From the NCBI GenBank assembly GCA_942159475.1, contig OW804097.1, forward strand, positions 115,270,169 through 115,334,168: a stretch of DNA of 64,000 nt. Reading direction: 5' to 3'. The notes below the pieces were generated by a model that worked only from the letters and a program-made list of their open reading frames with translations, was not told the DNA's origin and made no database searches. Position 1 is the first letter of the stretch. Each line of letters opens with the position of its first letter. The position numbers and the translations under genes were made by a program. Source of the stretch: Sthenelais limicola (taxonomy: Eukaryota > Annelida > Polychaeta > Phyllodocida > Sigalionidae). Positions 33,856 through 45,690 of this stretch are shown piece after piece.

Positions 33856-35708
33856 TTTGTTGATAGATCTGCGGGAGTAAAGAATGATGTTATCACTTAC
33901 GAAGCCCACAAGTATTATGGCTGCTATCTCCTGAAATAACACAAACATACAATGCCACAGACATTTCAAACTACACATAACCACTCCCAAAGGGGAAACA
34001 CTCAGTGGAAAAAAGGAACTAGATTGGAACTCTGCATGACTGCACACAGTGTGCCAAATGATTACAAACATACTACTATGGACAGACAAAATAACTGATC
34101 CTATTATGTACATTAAGAACAACTATCATTTTTTCTCTTTTTTTCTCATTTTTTCTACTATTACTCATGCATCACTCCTCTGCTTCTCTAGTCATAAGAC
34201 TGCACTTACCAACAACCCATGCCAGAAGATCATGGACAATACTAGACAATAGTTCCCATGAGTCTTGTATATCCTTATATTTTTTTTTTCACATTGTTAT
34301 TTAATCAGAAATAATACAGCAGTCCTACTATTACAAGTGGTTTTCGTCTTCCCCCTGAAGTATATACTACAAGTATGATTTTATTTCAGTTTCAGCTGCA
34401 ACAACTCCTTTTTATCAAATGTTCTAAATTTCTAAACATTTTCATCTTGGAGGCCTGTTTGGGAGGCTACATCTAAAGGACTTAGGAATCACTGTTTCAA
34501 ATTGCTAATTACTCCACTATTTTTTTGAATTAAACAAGAACCAAAAGAACAGCAATCACTACCATACAATTTGAAACCATGACAGTTCTTAATAGTGACA
34601 GTATAGATCATCAAATTAGGTTTCAAACTGATTGAACATTATCATCTAGGCAAGTAATATAGGTATGGAACAGGTAAAAGTATTTCATTTCATAACAATG
34701 ATTATTATTATAGTAGCCTACTGATCCACCAAAAATATTCATATAAACTATGAAAGAAATAATGAAGAGACAAACTGGAAAACTAATTTTCGAAAAGGAT
34801 TCGGGGTGGTTTCTTTTTCAGACAGACATGCTATTCATAGATTTCTGGGAATAAAAGGGTAATAAAGCAGGAACCATTTCTTTTTTAAAATTCGAAAAAA
34901 TGTATGTATACAGATTTATGAATTCTTTTCCCCAGGACATCTAACATAATTATACCTTTTCTAACTGAGAAGAAAAAGGAAAGAGTAAAACATAGGAGGT
35001 AGATGTTTCATCGGTCCTTCCCCTAAATTAACTATGAAATGGGATTGATATTAAGAAACAGGGCAGATACACACTCAAACCATCTTTCCAAAGGCCAAAA
35101 ATGGCACTAACCAGAAAGATAATGCAAAATAATTATGTTTTTAAGTTCAAATGACATTCATGTATTCAATATTCAAAGAGCCTATGAAGATACTTACGTA
35201 TAACAGATTATCAATAAATGTGTTGCACTGTAAAAGAAGTTAATTCGGATTTATTCATCCAGTTGTGCAAACATTTAATGTCTGTGTTTTCTTTTTTTCT
35301 AGTTCACAGCTGTTGTATCCATTGCAAACACAGTACAAAATCTCCGGTGGTATTAAATCACAGATCTTTTCCTAACGTAGGCTTCTCTTCTTTGTCTTGA
35401 AACTGTATTTCCCCAATTTGGCAATGATGTTTTTCCTTCCACGTCATGTACACTGGATACCTCATGTAATATTCCTAGTGTAGCTATGGTAATTATGGTG
35501 CAATAATTAGATAATAATTATTGCGTTCAGTACACTCAAATCCTTATTGATATTCAGCAAAGTTACTTTCTATTTGCCATGTATATTATTATGTAGCCTA
35601 TAGATCCTTTTTTAATTTCAAATTCATTAACAGCCCTAGGTTGCTCCTCGTTGCTGGCTGTTAAATAATATAAGATAGCTGACTCTAAAAGACTATATAT
35701 AGACAAAC

Positions 35709-35940
35709 TCAGCTCCTGTTTGGTGATAGAAGATGAAAGGTATGAAATGTATGAGAGGTGTATAATACCCTTTGAATCCTTTGATATCTTCGCCTCCTTT
35801 TACTTTTCCTCCAAATCTGTTTTACCCTTGATTCAAGACAAGTGTATATTGTATCATGGTATCTTCCAATATCTGGTATAAGCGTAGTAATTGCGTTGTT
35901 TAAGTGATAGTTATTAATCCTTCTCACTTCTATAGTCGTT
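35709..35940 (-). other. Candidate exon, basic peptide
   Basis: One minus frame stays open and reads NNAITTLIPDIGRYHDTIY, then CLESRVKQIWRKSKRRRR, after a possible acceptor (ctatag) near 35935. The composition looks coding rather than random, but no donor or partner exon is convincing. It may be an upstream exon of the gag-like gene or a fragment of another gene. Confidence 0.25.
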
Positions 35941-36524
35941 CTTTGGGTGGATTTTGTCCTTCAGAGCAACAGTTGTCCGCAGGCTGATCTTCGATTTGCC
36001 TTTGCTAAGACAACTTACGGTACTTTTGAGGCACACAATCAGCCCCAGCCCCTGCTAATAAAGGACTATTCACCTTTGTATTGTCTGACTCTTTCACCTG
36101 GGCCATAGAGGGAGCATATGGTGTGTGTAGGGCGGGGGGGGCACTCCATTTATTATTATTATTATGAGATTTTATCTCCATTTCACATATAGAATCGTTG
36201 TCATACAAATTAAATAAAAGAATGGAAAAGGAATATTGTCTGTGACTGTCACAGCTCTTCCGAACACCCCTCAAATTTTTGATTACATATTGATAGAAAG
36301 AATGGTACTAGGTAATAAAAGTTGAGAAAACTATAGTAAATTATCAGGTACAGAATACGAAATACAAGATAAAATACAAGGTACAAAGAATGTGTATGTA
36401 TACAGGCGGGTGTGCAAGCACCCTGTCCGACTATTGTCGGGATTTTCTGGTTGTAGCTACAATTAGCTATGTAGCAATTATGTATCCATAGTACATTTCT
36501 GGTTTAAACTTATTAGGACATGAG

Positions 36525-36630
36525 ATATGTGTTGCAGAAAATGGATTTTGAGATACCATCATATTTAGAATGATGAGATCAAAAGGATTCCAATGATGGT
36601 AAACATTAGTAAGTACATTTTTATTTTTTG
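36525..36630. mobile_element. MITE-B fragment
   Basis: Short match to the family terminus and the adjoining 'ttttgagataccatcatatt' block, reaching 'gattccaatgatggtaaaca'. The rest is missing. Confidence 0.45.
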
Positions 36631-37108
36631 TGCATGAAACAAGACTTAGCGATATTGCTTGATGGTCAATCATTGGTGAATTAATTAGATATACTCCTGG
36701 CCTCAGGAACACATAACATTGAGCACATTTAGTCTTGAAATTTGGCACATGTATGAATTTATATCACTAACAAAACTAAACTGTCAGAGAATGGAAAAAG
36801 TTCTTGTGAAAGAGAGATTTTGATTAAATATACCATTTATCTGTCTCATATATATCCTTCAAAAGACAAAACAAGACCTTTTTGTGATCAGAAGAATGTA
36901 ATGATATAACGATTTCAACTAAGTTTTTGCTAATAATTGTTTGATGTATATCTTGCAATACAACTTTCTGAAATGTTTTAGCCCGTGTACTGGAGTTCTC
37001 TTTCATTCATACATACAACGCTAGTTATAGAACTATGTAATCATTTCTCTTAGAACGCATACAGGGCCAAGTGAAAAATAAAATCTTAAAAGAACAACAA
37101 AATCTCAC

Positions 37109-37159
37109 CTTGTGGTTGTCTTCCACTGTTGCCTGTTCGTAGTTTTATTAACCAAGGTT
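37109..37159 (-). other. Candidate 51-bp exon
   Basis: Acceptor 'aatgctcag' and donor AAG/GTGAGA enclose 51 bp, open in two frames. A MITE-A begins about 18 bp beyond the acceptor (37180), as for the supported exons of the gag-like gene. If read in the phase that ends with two bases it could join the upstream acceptor of that gene at about 33868. Unproven. Confidence 0.25.
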
Positions 37160-37179
37160 CTGAGCATTGATTTGATATA

Positions 37180-37412
37180 TGGGTCAGATTTTCAGAAAAT
37201 GTACAATTGGCAGCTCTACCCATTTAGTAAATTCTCCTAAATTGGACTTAAAAATGAAGAATACCAGGTATATCTGAGTATATTTGGTATCACATTGATT
37301 TTTAGTATCAGTTACGTTATGTTAAAATGCATTTTGAAGCATATTTTTGTCTTAAATGTAGGTTATTTGAGAGGATTGGTGAAAGCGAATTGTACATTTT
37401 CTGAAAATCTGA
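37180..37412. mobile_element. MITE-A copy (near consensus)
   Basis: Starts 'tgggtcagattttcagaaaa' and ends with the complement, 'attttctgaaaatctgaccc', after 232 bp. The flank at the left is 'gatata'. The best-matched pair of termini in the window, useful as the family reference. Confidence 0.85.
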
Positions 37413-37574
37413 CCCAAATGACCCATGGTGGTGTTTTTTAATGCATGGTACATCATATTTGTGTGTCCATTGCTGCTTCACTATTCACAAAATAAAGAAT
37501 TCATTATGATTATTAAATGAATAATAACACCACAACCTCAAACCTCAGTATTTGCTATTTATTAGTCATATGTT

Positions 37575-37635
37575 GGTACTTTGGAACACGACGTTTCGAC
37601 CTGGTCTTGTGGTCTTCTTCAGGTGATGTCTACTA
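37575..37635 (-). other. Hammerhead-like core, possible Penelope-type remnant
   Basis: On the minus strand CTGAAGA (37616-37622) is followed by a short GACC/GGTC stem and CGAAAC (37593-37598), then GTC. CAC before the core and GTG after GTC could start stem I. The CTGANGA...GAAAC arrangement is the hammerhead ribozyme core, known from terminal repeats of Penelope-like elements and some other retroelements. No Penelope coding sequence is seen nearby and the stems are short, so a chance or decayed copy is quite possible. Confidence 0.3.
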
Positions 37636-37899
37636 TTAGGAAATTGATCGGGGATGTTAATAATTAAGTATAAATGAGTAGTAAATGAGTAACATTGTTC
37701 TTGGGAGCGTTGTCATGGGTCCTTGGATATGTGTCAATTGATTCAGTTTCAAAGTCAATTATTAGGGTAATTAGTGTATAAATAAGATGATATCTCTGAT
37801 GGTAATTATAACAAACATTTCGATCATACACAGTATGATTAATTTAATTTAATTTTGGGTTAAATTGAATTCACTCAATAAATATTATTATCATTATAG

Positions 37900-37984
37900 A
37901 GTATACTCCTATTTACTCTAGGCCCAGAGATGAGAGAGTCCCTTCAAATGGAGAGAAAGCCTCTTGCCTCAAACCACAAAGTGC
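37900..37984. repeat. About 90-bp repeat, copy 2
   Basis: Inverse of 32163-32252; contains 'agtcccttcaaatggagaga'. About 90 percent identical by eye. Confidence 0.7.
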
Positions 37985-38334
37985 TATTATTATGACGATT
38001 ATATACAGTTAGTAAATTATAGAGTAACCCCCCCATCTCCTCCTGAACACTCACCACGCCCAGGCAGAGAGAAGGATGCGGAAGCTTGCCAAATAGACTT
38101 GTTGGGAGCACTTACTGGCTCAAAGACTATTGATCACTAGGTATTGATTTTGTTTCTGGATTGGAAATCATCTCCCAGGATGAGAGATACTCTGGGTCAA
38201 ATTAGATTCTCTGTGTGATTGGCAGGTCTGCTGATCCAAGTTGAACTAGGATTCACGTCAGTGATTTACATCATCACCTACCACCCATTGATTGTTAGTA
38301 TTAGAAACAGATACGGGCATTAGCCCTGTATGGT

Positions 38335-38576
38335 AAGGGTCAGATCTTCGGAAAATGTACAATCGGCTGCTCTACACATTTAGGAAATGCTGCTAAATTG
38401 GGCTGAAAAATGGCCAATACTTGGTATATCTGAATATATATTCGCTATTGACTTGATTCAGACAATCTGTTTGGTTATGTTGAACTGGATTTTGAACTGA
38501 GGTTTTGTCTTAAATATGGGTTAGTTGAGAGGATTGCTGAAGGCGAATTGTACATTTTCTGACGATTAAACCCATT
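38335..38576. mobile_element. MITE-A copy
   Basis: Left tip 'agggtcagatcttcggaaaa', right tip 'attttctgacgattaaaccc'. The interior follows the family, with 'ggttatgttgaactgg' in the right half. Termini are less matched than at 37180. Confidence 0.75.
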
Positions 38577-38880
38577 TTCAGCTTTTAGTGAAATGTGTTC
38601 TTGAAAATATAGTTTTGAGAAAATTCAATGTAAAAGACGATTAATCTATTCTCACAGGGATAGACTGAGAATATTGATATTGATAGAATGATCTTATTAT
38701 ACTTTGATAGAATGATTTTATTATACTTTATATTATAAAAACCTTTCTTGTCTCTTACCATTGTTGAGCAATGACCCAAATCTTGAGAATAACAACAAAT
38801 ATGGCGACAGTTTTTTTATTTTGGTCCTGAATGAGCGGGATCTGCCTCCAATATGATTTATTCAAACCAACTATCTGTAT

Positions 38881-39117
38881 ATGGGTCAAATCGCCAGAAA
38901 ATGTACAACTCACATTCACCAATCCTCTCAAATAACCCAAATATGATACAAAAACGATATGATACAATATATACAGTTTACCATAACGAAAGAGAATTTT
39001 AAATCAATCTAATACCAAATATAATCGAATATCCTACAATATCTATCATTTTCTGCCCAATTTAGCAGAATCTAACCAATATGCAGAGCTGTATATTGTC
39101 TGACGATTTGACCCATA
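38881..39117. mobile_element. MITE-A copy
   Basis: Left tip 'tgggtcaaatcgccagaaaa', right tip 'gtctgacgatttgaccca', flanked by TATA on the left and TAT on the right. Orientation of the interior is opposite to the copy at 37180. Confidence 0.75.
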
Positions 39118-40850
39118 TCGATTCCTATGCTTTCAACAAAAGATGACAATTGAGTACTTAAAATCTGGGATAAATAGAAATTTCATCTCAATACTGGCCA
39201 TAATGACTGCGTACCTTGATCTTAAAGTAACCCATTCACAGCGGTCCCATGGAATACTGACTGAGAGCGTTGACATTATTCTCTGACAAATGCATCAATA
39301 TTATAAAAATTAATAGTTAAAAAGATTTGAATCATGCTCAAAGTACATGCATTCAGGATTATATTTAGGAAATTTGCTGAAAATTGAACTGATATTTAAT
39401 GCCTTGCCATTATTTGAATTTATCTCATGTTGATAAGTCTTTTGACACCATTGTATTTTTAAAATACACGTAGAAACAAATACAATCTCATTAATATGGA
39501 CACATTAGGTTTCATGTAGATGATTACGGTGTTTTCTACATAAAAACATATAAATATATTTAAATATATGAGTATATCAAAGGTTCATTCCAAAAGATAA
39601 AAGAAAATACCATGTTAACGCTCGGTCAGCATACAAATGGGTGTAAGTTCATCATGCCGCATCTAAGCCAAATACAGGACTTAGGGATTTTTTGGTCCAT
39701 ATGCACACCCAGGTCGGTTATAGGTACACGCATTTTGAATTAATAATGAGAACATGCATTTCTTCACCCTGTGTGCCCCATTTGAAGCATTTTCGTGAGA
39801 ATCGACCCTATAGATCTAGTATTTATCATTAATTAACCCGCTTTAGCAGAATCTATTGAATATGTAATGCTGCTATCGTATATTATTGAACGATGTGACT
39901 CATATGGGTACTACGAGAATACCATGAATATGTTACTAGACCCAATCAAATTTCTTTTAAAAAAAATGTAAAGCGTACAGGGCCCTGCGAAATACCTGAT
40001 TTAACTATTCAGTGGCTGTGATAGTTTATAAAGAACTATAGAAGTTTGTAAGCATTTGATCACCATGTCAGAATAGGAGATGTTTAATACTTTATGTCAT
40101 TTCATTTCATTTCAAGAATTCTTTTACTTGTATAGATGGTAAAATACAGTAGATAGTTCAGTCAATCATGATACAGTTATATCATTTCCTCCGACGAATG
40201 CCTCATATGAATTCCAGCTTTTAACAGTCATACACAGTTTCAAAGTTACCAAGTTACAGACTATGAGACGCATAAGTGAGAAGAAGGTACGTACAACAAC
40301 AAAATACAGTACTCAAGGAAAGGCACTGTCTACAACAGGCAGGGAGATTTGCAATCTCAATGCAAGAGAATGTAGTAGTAAAATATTTAGCGAGGTAAAG
40401 TATTATAACATCATAAAGTACTATAACATTAATTGTGATTGTACCAATGTAGTTCGAAAGAGTGACTGTAGCACTAGTATCTTAATAGATATACGACATT
40501 GCATGGTTATATATACAAGAATCAGAGTAGTATGGTGGGGCATGGTACTTCATCACAGTACTGCGTAAACAGTTTACGGATTTATAAATGTCCCAACTTG
40601 TTACCTTTCATTAATCAATATAATGGATAGAAGCAAAAAGGAAGGCCTTAAAGTGTTTCCTTTGCTGGTAAAAGAGGAAACATTATACATAGTTGTTAAG
40701 TATGGAGATCTCTGAAGAAGTAAGGACTCTGTTTTCTTTATAAATGTTGATTTTTATTATTTGAATAAAGGCAAAACCCTACGTGTATCAACATAGTAGA
40801 CAGTCTTCATCAGCTGTGATTCGATGCAGTATTACATGTATTATATAGAT
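39118..40850. other. Non-coding stretch
   Basis: Apart from the fragment at 39832-39903, I see nothing supportable: no exon with paired splice sites and no RNA gene. A pair of 'gtatagatgg'-type microrepeats and AT-rich runs only. Confidence 0.4.
39832..39903. mobile_element. MITE-A right-end fragment
   Basis: 'gctttagcagaatctattga' and a decayed terminus 'gaacgatgtgactca'. Short and diverged. Confidence 0.35.
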
Positions 40851-41088
40851 GGGTCAGATTTTCAGAAAATGTACAATTGGCAGCTGTACACATTTAGTAA
40901 GTTCTGCTAAATAAGGCTGCAATTTAGACAATACTAGGTAAATTCGAGTATATTCGGCATTGCATTGATTCTAGCAATGTGTTTGGTTAGGTTGAACTGT
41001 ATTTTGAATATTTTTCGTCTGAAATTTGGGTTATTTGAGAAGATTGGCGAAGTTGAGTTGTACATTTTCTGAAAATCTGACTCAGTTA
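40851..41088. mobile_element. MITE-A copy
   Basis: Left tip 'tgggtcagattttcagaaaa', right tip 'cattttctgaaaatctgact'. Preceded by 'tataga'. Full interior including 'gcattgattctagcaatgtg'. A short MITE-B fragment follows at about 41098-41170. Confidence 0.8.
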
Positions 41089-41674
41089 CAGAATGCAGCA
41101 CATTTGAGATGTATTTCAGGAAAATGATCAAAAGTCTCAAAAAATAGAATTTGAGATATTTAAGATCCTGTTAAGAATTCACCGATACATGTTTAATGAT
41201 TTAAGAACATATAATTATAATATGTGAAGTATGATGAAAGTAAAACATACATTTAGCCTGGGGTTGTTTTGATGCTCCACTCTTCTTAACCAGCAAGTTG
41301 TAATGTGTTTTGGCCATCCTTTTTTATCGTTTTATTGCACATGGGTAATTATCACATGGCATGAGATTTGGCAATGTTTTCAATCAGAGATGACTAGAAC
41401 TACATGTACTGATATAAAAACTACCAGTTCCCTGTGTAATTGGCACTTATTCTCTCAAGAATGTACCGTAAGCAGTAATATAATGACTATAAAATCAACA
41501 TTTTCCCAAACTTACTCAAACAATGTCTTTTAGGGGTGAATTGATCAATATTCTGCTGCTGGTATATTGTAAGTTTGCATAAGTTTTAAGCTAAATCGGC
41601 TGGAGAGAGAAAATGGCTGCCAGTGAATGATAATATTGAACCACGACTGGTCTCCGAAATACAAATGTGGACTT

Positions 41675-41901
41675 ATGGGTCAGATTTTCAGAAAATGTAC
41701 AATTAGCAGCTGTACACATTTAGTAAATTCTGCAAAATGTTGGCAGTACTACGTAAATTCGGAATATTTGGCATTGCAGTGATTCTAGCAATCTGTTTGG
41801 CTAGGTGAACTGTATTTTGAACTTTATTTTCGTCTGAAATTTGGGTTTCTTGAGAGGATTGGTGAAGTTGAATTGTACATTTTCTGAAAATCTGACCCAT
41901 T
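41675..41901. mobile_element. MITE-A copy
   Basis: Both tips match the consensus ('tgggtcagattttcagaaaa' and its complement). Interior a few bases shorter near 41735. Flanks 'actta' and 'tttat'. Confidence 0.85.
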
Positions 41902-42310
41902 TATGAAAACCTAGAGGAAAAGCAGCTGGATACAAATCCTCCAATAGTTTGCTGAGCTGACGTTTACATTGGATGGGTTGGAAAAGAGTGGAACAAAAAG
42001 TAAAGTTGATTTCATAGTCAAAGCTGATAATTCAGCTTTAATTAGCATATTACTCATTACTTCTTTATTCTAGCTTCTATGTTACCTCCTATTACACTTA
42101 GATCTAAATGAAGTTAATCTTTGTTCTAATAATTGTCTGATATGCTATATCAGAACAACCACTCATTGCATTCCATGTTCCAGCAATTCAGCTTTTATTA
42201 GCATATTACTCATTATTTCTTTATTCCAGCTTCTATGTTACATCCTAATACACCAAGTTCTAAAAGGCCATAATGTTCATGTCCAGATGACCCCAGTGGG
42301 ACTTACTCAC

Positions 42311-42354
42311 CTGTATCTGCTGATTGCCTTGGCCAGATACAGGTGATATTTCAT
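42311..42354 (-). other. Candidate first coding exon
   Basis: ATG at 42354 opens MKYHLYLAKAISRY and ends in a strong donor, ATACAG/GTGAGTAAG. An in-frame stop lies just upstream, so it would have to be a first coding exon. The phase (two bases left over) fits the acceptor at about 33868 upstream of the gag-like gene, but nothing else links them. Confidence 0.25.
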
Positions 42355-43139
42355 ATAGTGAGGTCATGGAATGAGTTTTGCGGATGTGGCAGGGCCGTTA
42401 ACATGCAACCATTAAATATGAATTACAGCATATGTCTGTCTGCTGATACGCTCAAATGTGCCAACTTCTTTCCTTGAGTAACTTGACAACCATTGAGCCA
42501 TATGTATACATGTATATCATACCTTTATGTGCAAAAGTCCTCGGTAAGACCATAAATTGCCCTTGGGTCTCTTTTCTCTGTCTCTATCTCCCTTTTTCTC
42601 TATCTCTGTTTCCTTGGTATGATCATAAACTGCCTCCCTCTCAACTCTCCCGCCCTTGATATAACCATCTGAAATATGTTGATGAGCCTATTAAATATTC
42701 GTGTAGAAAAAATGAGTGAAAAAACGTTGCATAGCCGTTTATTTTTTAGTGATGATCATTTCTCTTATCTAATTTGTATATCGTCTATTATTTCTATCAC
42801 CATTCTCTAACTAAAGGTTTTCTTGATGTATTAGCCACAACAAGTTTTCCTTTCCTGCATAAAAACTTTTCATATCGAGGACAACAAAAAAGAAACTTTG
42901 ATTCCCATAGCAATCAGATGAAACATCCTATCATTGACTACCGTATATAATATAATCAAATATCAGCTTTTACCCCTGAAGTTACCCAGATTCGTTTTTG
43001 TAATTATCCACATTTAAGACTGCAAATTTGGGCAACGTTTTTTTCTGATTGAAAAAATGTCCAATCTATATCAAATTTAGTCAATTATATAAACATTGAT
43101 TGTTTTTTTTTATGTTTTTAATACATGACTGACACCATT

Positions 43140-43765
43140 TTAGGCCATTTTAGCATTATTATGAAAATGTGTCATTCATGACAATATCAGCTCAAGGATG
43201 GTGACGTTTTCATGCAGTAGAGACATGATGTGTTTCAGGAAAATGAGTCACACGTCACAAAAGTGATATTATTCAAAGTGATTAATTCATCAGATATCTT
43301 TGTTGGAATATTCTCATTTTTGGAGGGCTTAGTGCCATTGGTCATAGCAATATCTGTACGGAATTCCAGGACAGTCCAATCTACATCAACTTTAGTCAAT
43401 TATATAGAGCTTGATTGTTAATTTTGATGTTTTTAATACATGACTGACACCATTTGGGACCATTTTAGCATTATTATGAAAATGTGTCATTCATGGCAAT
43501 ATCCACTCAAGGATGGTGACGTTTTCATGCAGTAGAGACATATATGACGTGTTTCAGGAAAATAAGTCACAAGTCACGAAAGTGATATTATTCAAAGTGA
43601 TTAAATCATCACATATCTTTGTTGGAACATTCTCATTTTTGGCGGGCTTTTGGTCACAGCAATATCGGTACCGAATTCCAGGACAGTGTACGAAATATAC
43701 CCTTCAATCTCAAAAGTCATCCTATGGACTACTTTAATGGTAATTTTCCATCCAGAAATCGTGCA
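43140..43765 (+). repeat. Tandem duplication containing MITE-B halves
   Basis: Two direct copies of a unit of about 315 bp. Each includes 'gaaaatgtgtcattcatg', 'ggtgacgttttcatgcagta' and then the left half of MITE-B ('gtgtttcaggaaaatgagtc' in the first, one base different in the second). The second copy replaces the end with a longer MITE-B stretch to about 43760. Confidence 0.7.
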
Positions 43766-44787
43766 AACTTGTTTTTTCCACTGATTACCTGCTGATTATC
43801 AGGATTTTTTTTGCTGATTATAGGTAATAAGTAGCTTCCAATGTTGGTATATGTGTGTCTCCAAACCTATGCTTATGAAATCAGACTATTGAGAGAAAAC
43901 TTACTTAATAATTATGCTATATTTTCAGTCAATAAAATTACAAAAATTCCTGAAACTTTCATTGTAGAGAATATTCTGAAAGCGCAAGACAAACCACTCT
44001 GAAAGTTCCACCTGGCACTAGAGTGTGAGTACGCCTATAGTGGCTGGCTTAATTAGGATTAAGGTCTTGAAAGCACGCTAACCTAGATTAATGGATCTTG
44101 AAAGGGAAAGTGGATTAAAAAAAGTTGGTGTATAAATACATGGGACCCATTGCATACAAAGTTCTTTCTGGAAATTCACTTGCTTAGCTATATCCTTTAC
44201 TTAGGTAGGAAATATCTAATGTTGGAGTCTCAAAAATAGAATTTTAGATAGTATCATATTTGAAAAGATGAGTTCCTAATGATGTCCAAGAGGTGCATTG
44301 TCTTTATAGGAAGTTTCTGCCCTAAAGCTTCCTTGCTAACTCCTAAGCGAGGGAAAATAGTTAATGAAGAAAGATTCAAGCGAGGATATGTTATGCAAAG
44401 GCCCCCTGCTCTTTGATTGAAATCGAGATCTGAATTTAGACCCTAGATAGCTCATTCCTACCAAACTTCCTATATATTTTTCATTTACCAAGATTTATCT
44501 TTAAAGTTTAGTAAGTTGGTGTACAGTTTTCTATAGGGTGGCCTCCATAATTCACACACAAGAAAAACAATTTATTTTCGCATGAATATAAAATATCTTC
44601 TCATGCTTTCAGTACATATTTTGAGCTTCTACCAAGGGGATAATTCATCATAGTGACATTTGCTTCTGATTGAATGTTATACAACTTAATTATACAACCT
44701 TTAGCTTGGCAGTCACTAACTTGATACCATGAATTTTAGATGTGATCAGGGTAATTGGAATCAATACAATAGTGAGGCTTTGGGGAA

Positions 44788-45475
44788 CAGGAGGAGGAGG
44801 AGGAGGAGGAGGAGAGGGAGGAAAAGAAGGATGGAGTGGAGGAGGAGGAGAAGGAGGAGGAGGGGTGGAGGAGGAGGTGGGGTGGAGAAGTAGGAGGAGG
44901 AGGAGAAGGGGGAGAAGTAGGAGGAGGAGGGGAAGGAGGAGAAGCAGGAGAAGCAGGAGAAGCAGGAGGTGGAGTCGAGGAGGAGGGGGGAGGAGGAGGA
45001 CGAGAATAGGGAGGAGGAGGTGGGGTGGAAGAGAAGCAGGCGGAGAAGGAGTTGGTGGGGAGTCTGTTGGTTGGAGGAGGAGAACGAGGAGGAGAAGAAG
45101 GGGGTGGAGGGTGGAGGAGAAGGGGCAGAAGTAGGAGGAGGAGGGGAAGCAGGAGGAGCAGGAGGTGTGGAGGAGAAGGAGGAGAAGGAGGAGAAGGAGG
45201 AGGAGGAGAGGGAGGAGAAGGAGGAGAAGGAGGAGAAGGAGGAGAAGGAGGAGGAGGAGAGGGAGGAGAAGAAGGAGGAGGTGGAGGAGGAGAAGGAGGA
45301 GGTGTGGTGGAGGAGGAGAAGGGGGAGAAGTAGCAGGAGGAGGAGCAGGAGGTGGAGTGGAGGAGGAGGGGGGAGGAGGACGAGAAGGAGGAGGGGGAGG
45401 AGGAGAATAAGGAGGGGGAGGAGGAAAAGCAGTAGGTGGGGTGAAGGAGGAGAAGGAGAAGGAGGGGCAGGGGAG
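44788..45475 (+). repeat. Long GGA-rich purine tract
   Basis: About 690 bp of (ggagga/gaggag)n with occasional aag, gtgg and agca variants. One strand is almost entirely purine. Long frames on both strands (Arg/Gly/Glu- or Ser/Pro/Leu-rich) reflect composition and overlap each other, so I do not call a gene. Longer blocks recur, for instance around 44820-44900 and 45360-45440. Triplex or quadruplex formation is plausible. Confidence 0.85.
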
Positions 45476-45541
45476 ATCAAAAACAAGCCAGAGAAGAAGG
45501 AGTTGGAAAAGGGAATATGAGGATATATCTATAGAGTTTAG

Positions 45542-45690
45542 CGGTCAGATCGTAGATAATGTACAATCGTCATTCAGTAAATTCTGCAAAATTAAGCTGA
45601 GAACGGATAAGTTCTTGGTATATCTTACTATATGGATAAACTCGCCTGAACATGTACAATGCTCTCAAATAGCCCACATTTAATACAGAC
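45542..45690. mobile_element. MITE-A fragment (diverged)
   Basis: A left tip resembling 'ggtcagatcgtagataatgt' and the subterminal 'cagtaaattctgcaaaatta' are recognisable, then a rearranged part with 'catgtacaatgctctcaaat'. Confidence 0.45.

Noticed and set aside
38047..38130. Minus-strand exon ending at a GTGAGT donor
   Set aside because: The frame is open and protein-like, but the acceptor is weak and phase does not link it to a supported neighbour.
40263..40568. 101-codon plus-strand frame
   Set aside because: No similarity, no splice signals, and composition typical of the AT-rich surroundings.
44742..45520. Long open frames on both strands (up to 241 codons)
   Set aside because: They lie in the GGA-rich purine tract, overlap in several frames and encode only low-complexity Arg/Gly/Glu or Ser/Pro/Leu runs. 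Composition explains them.
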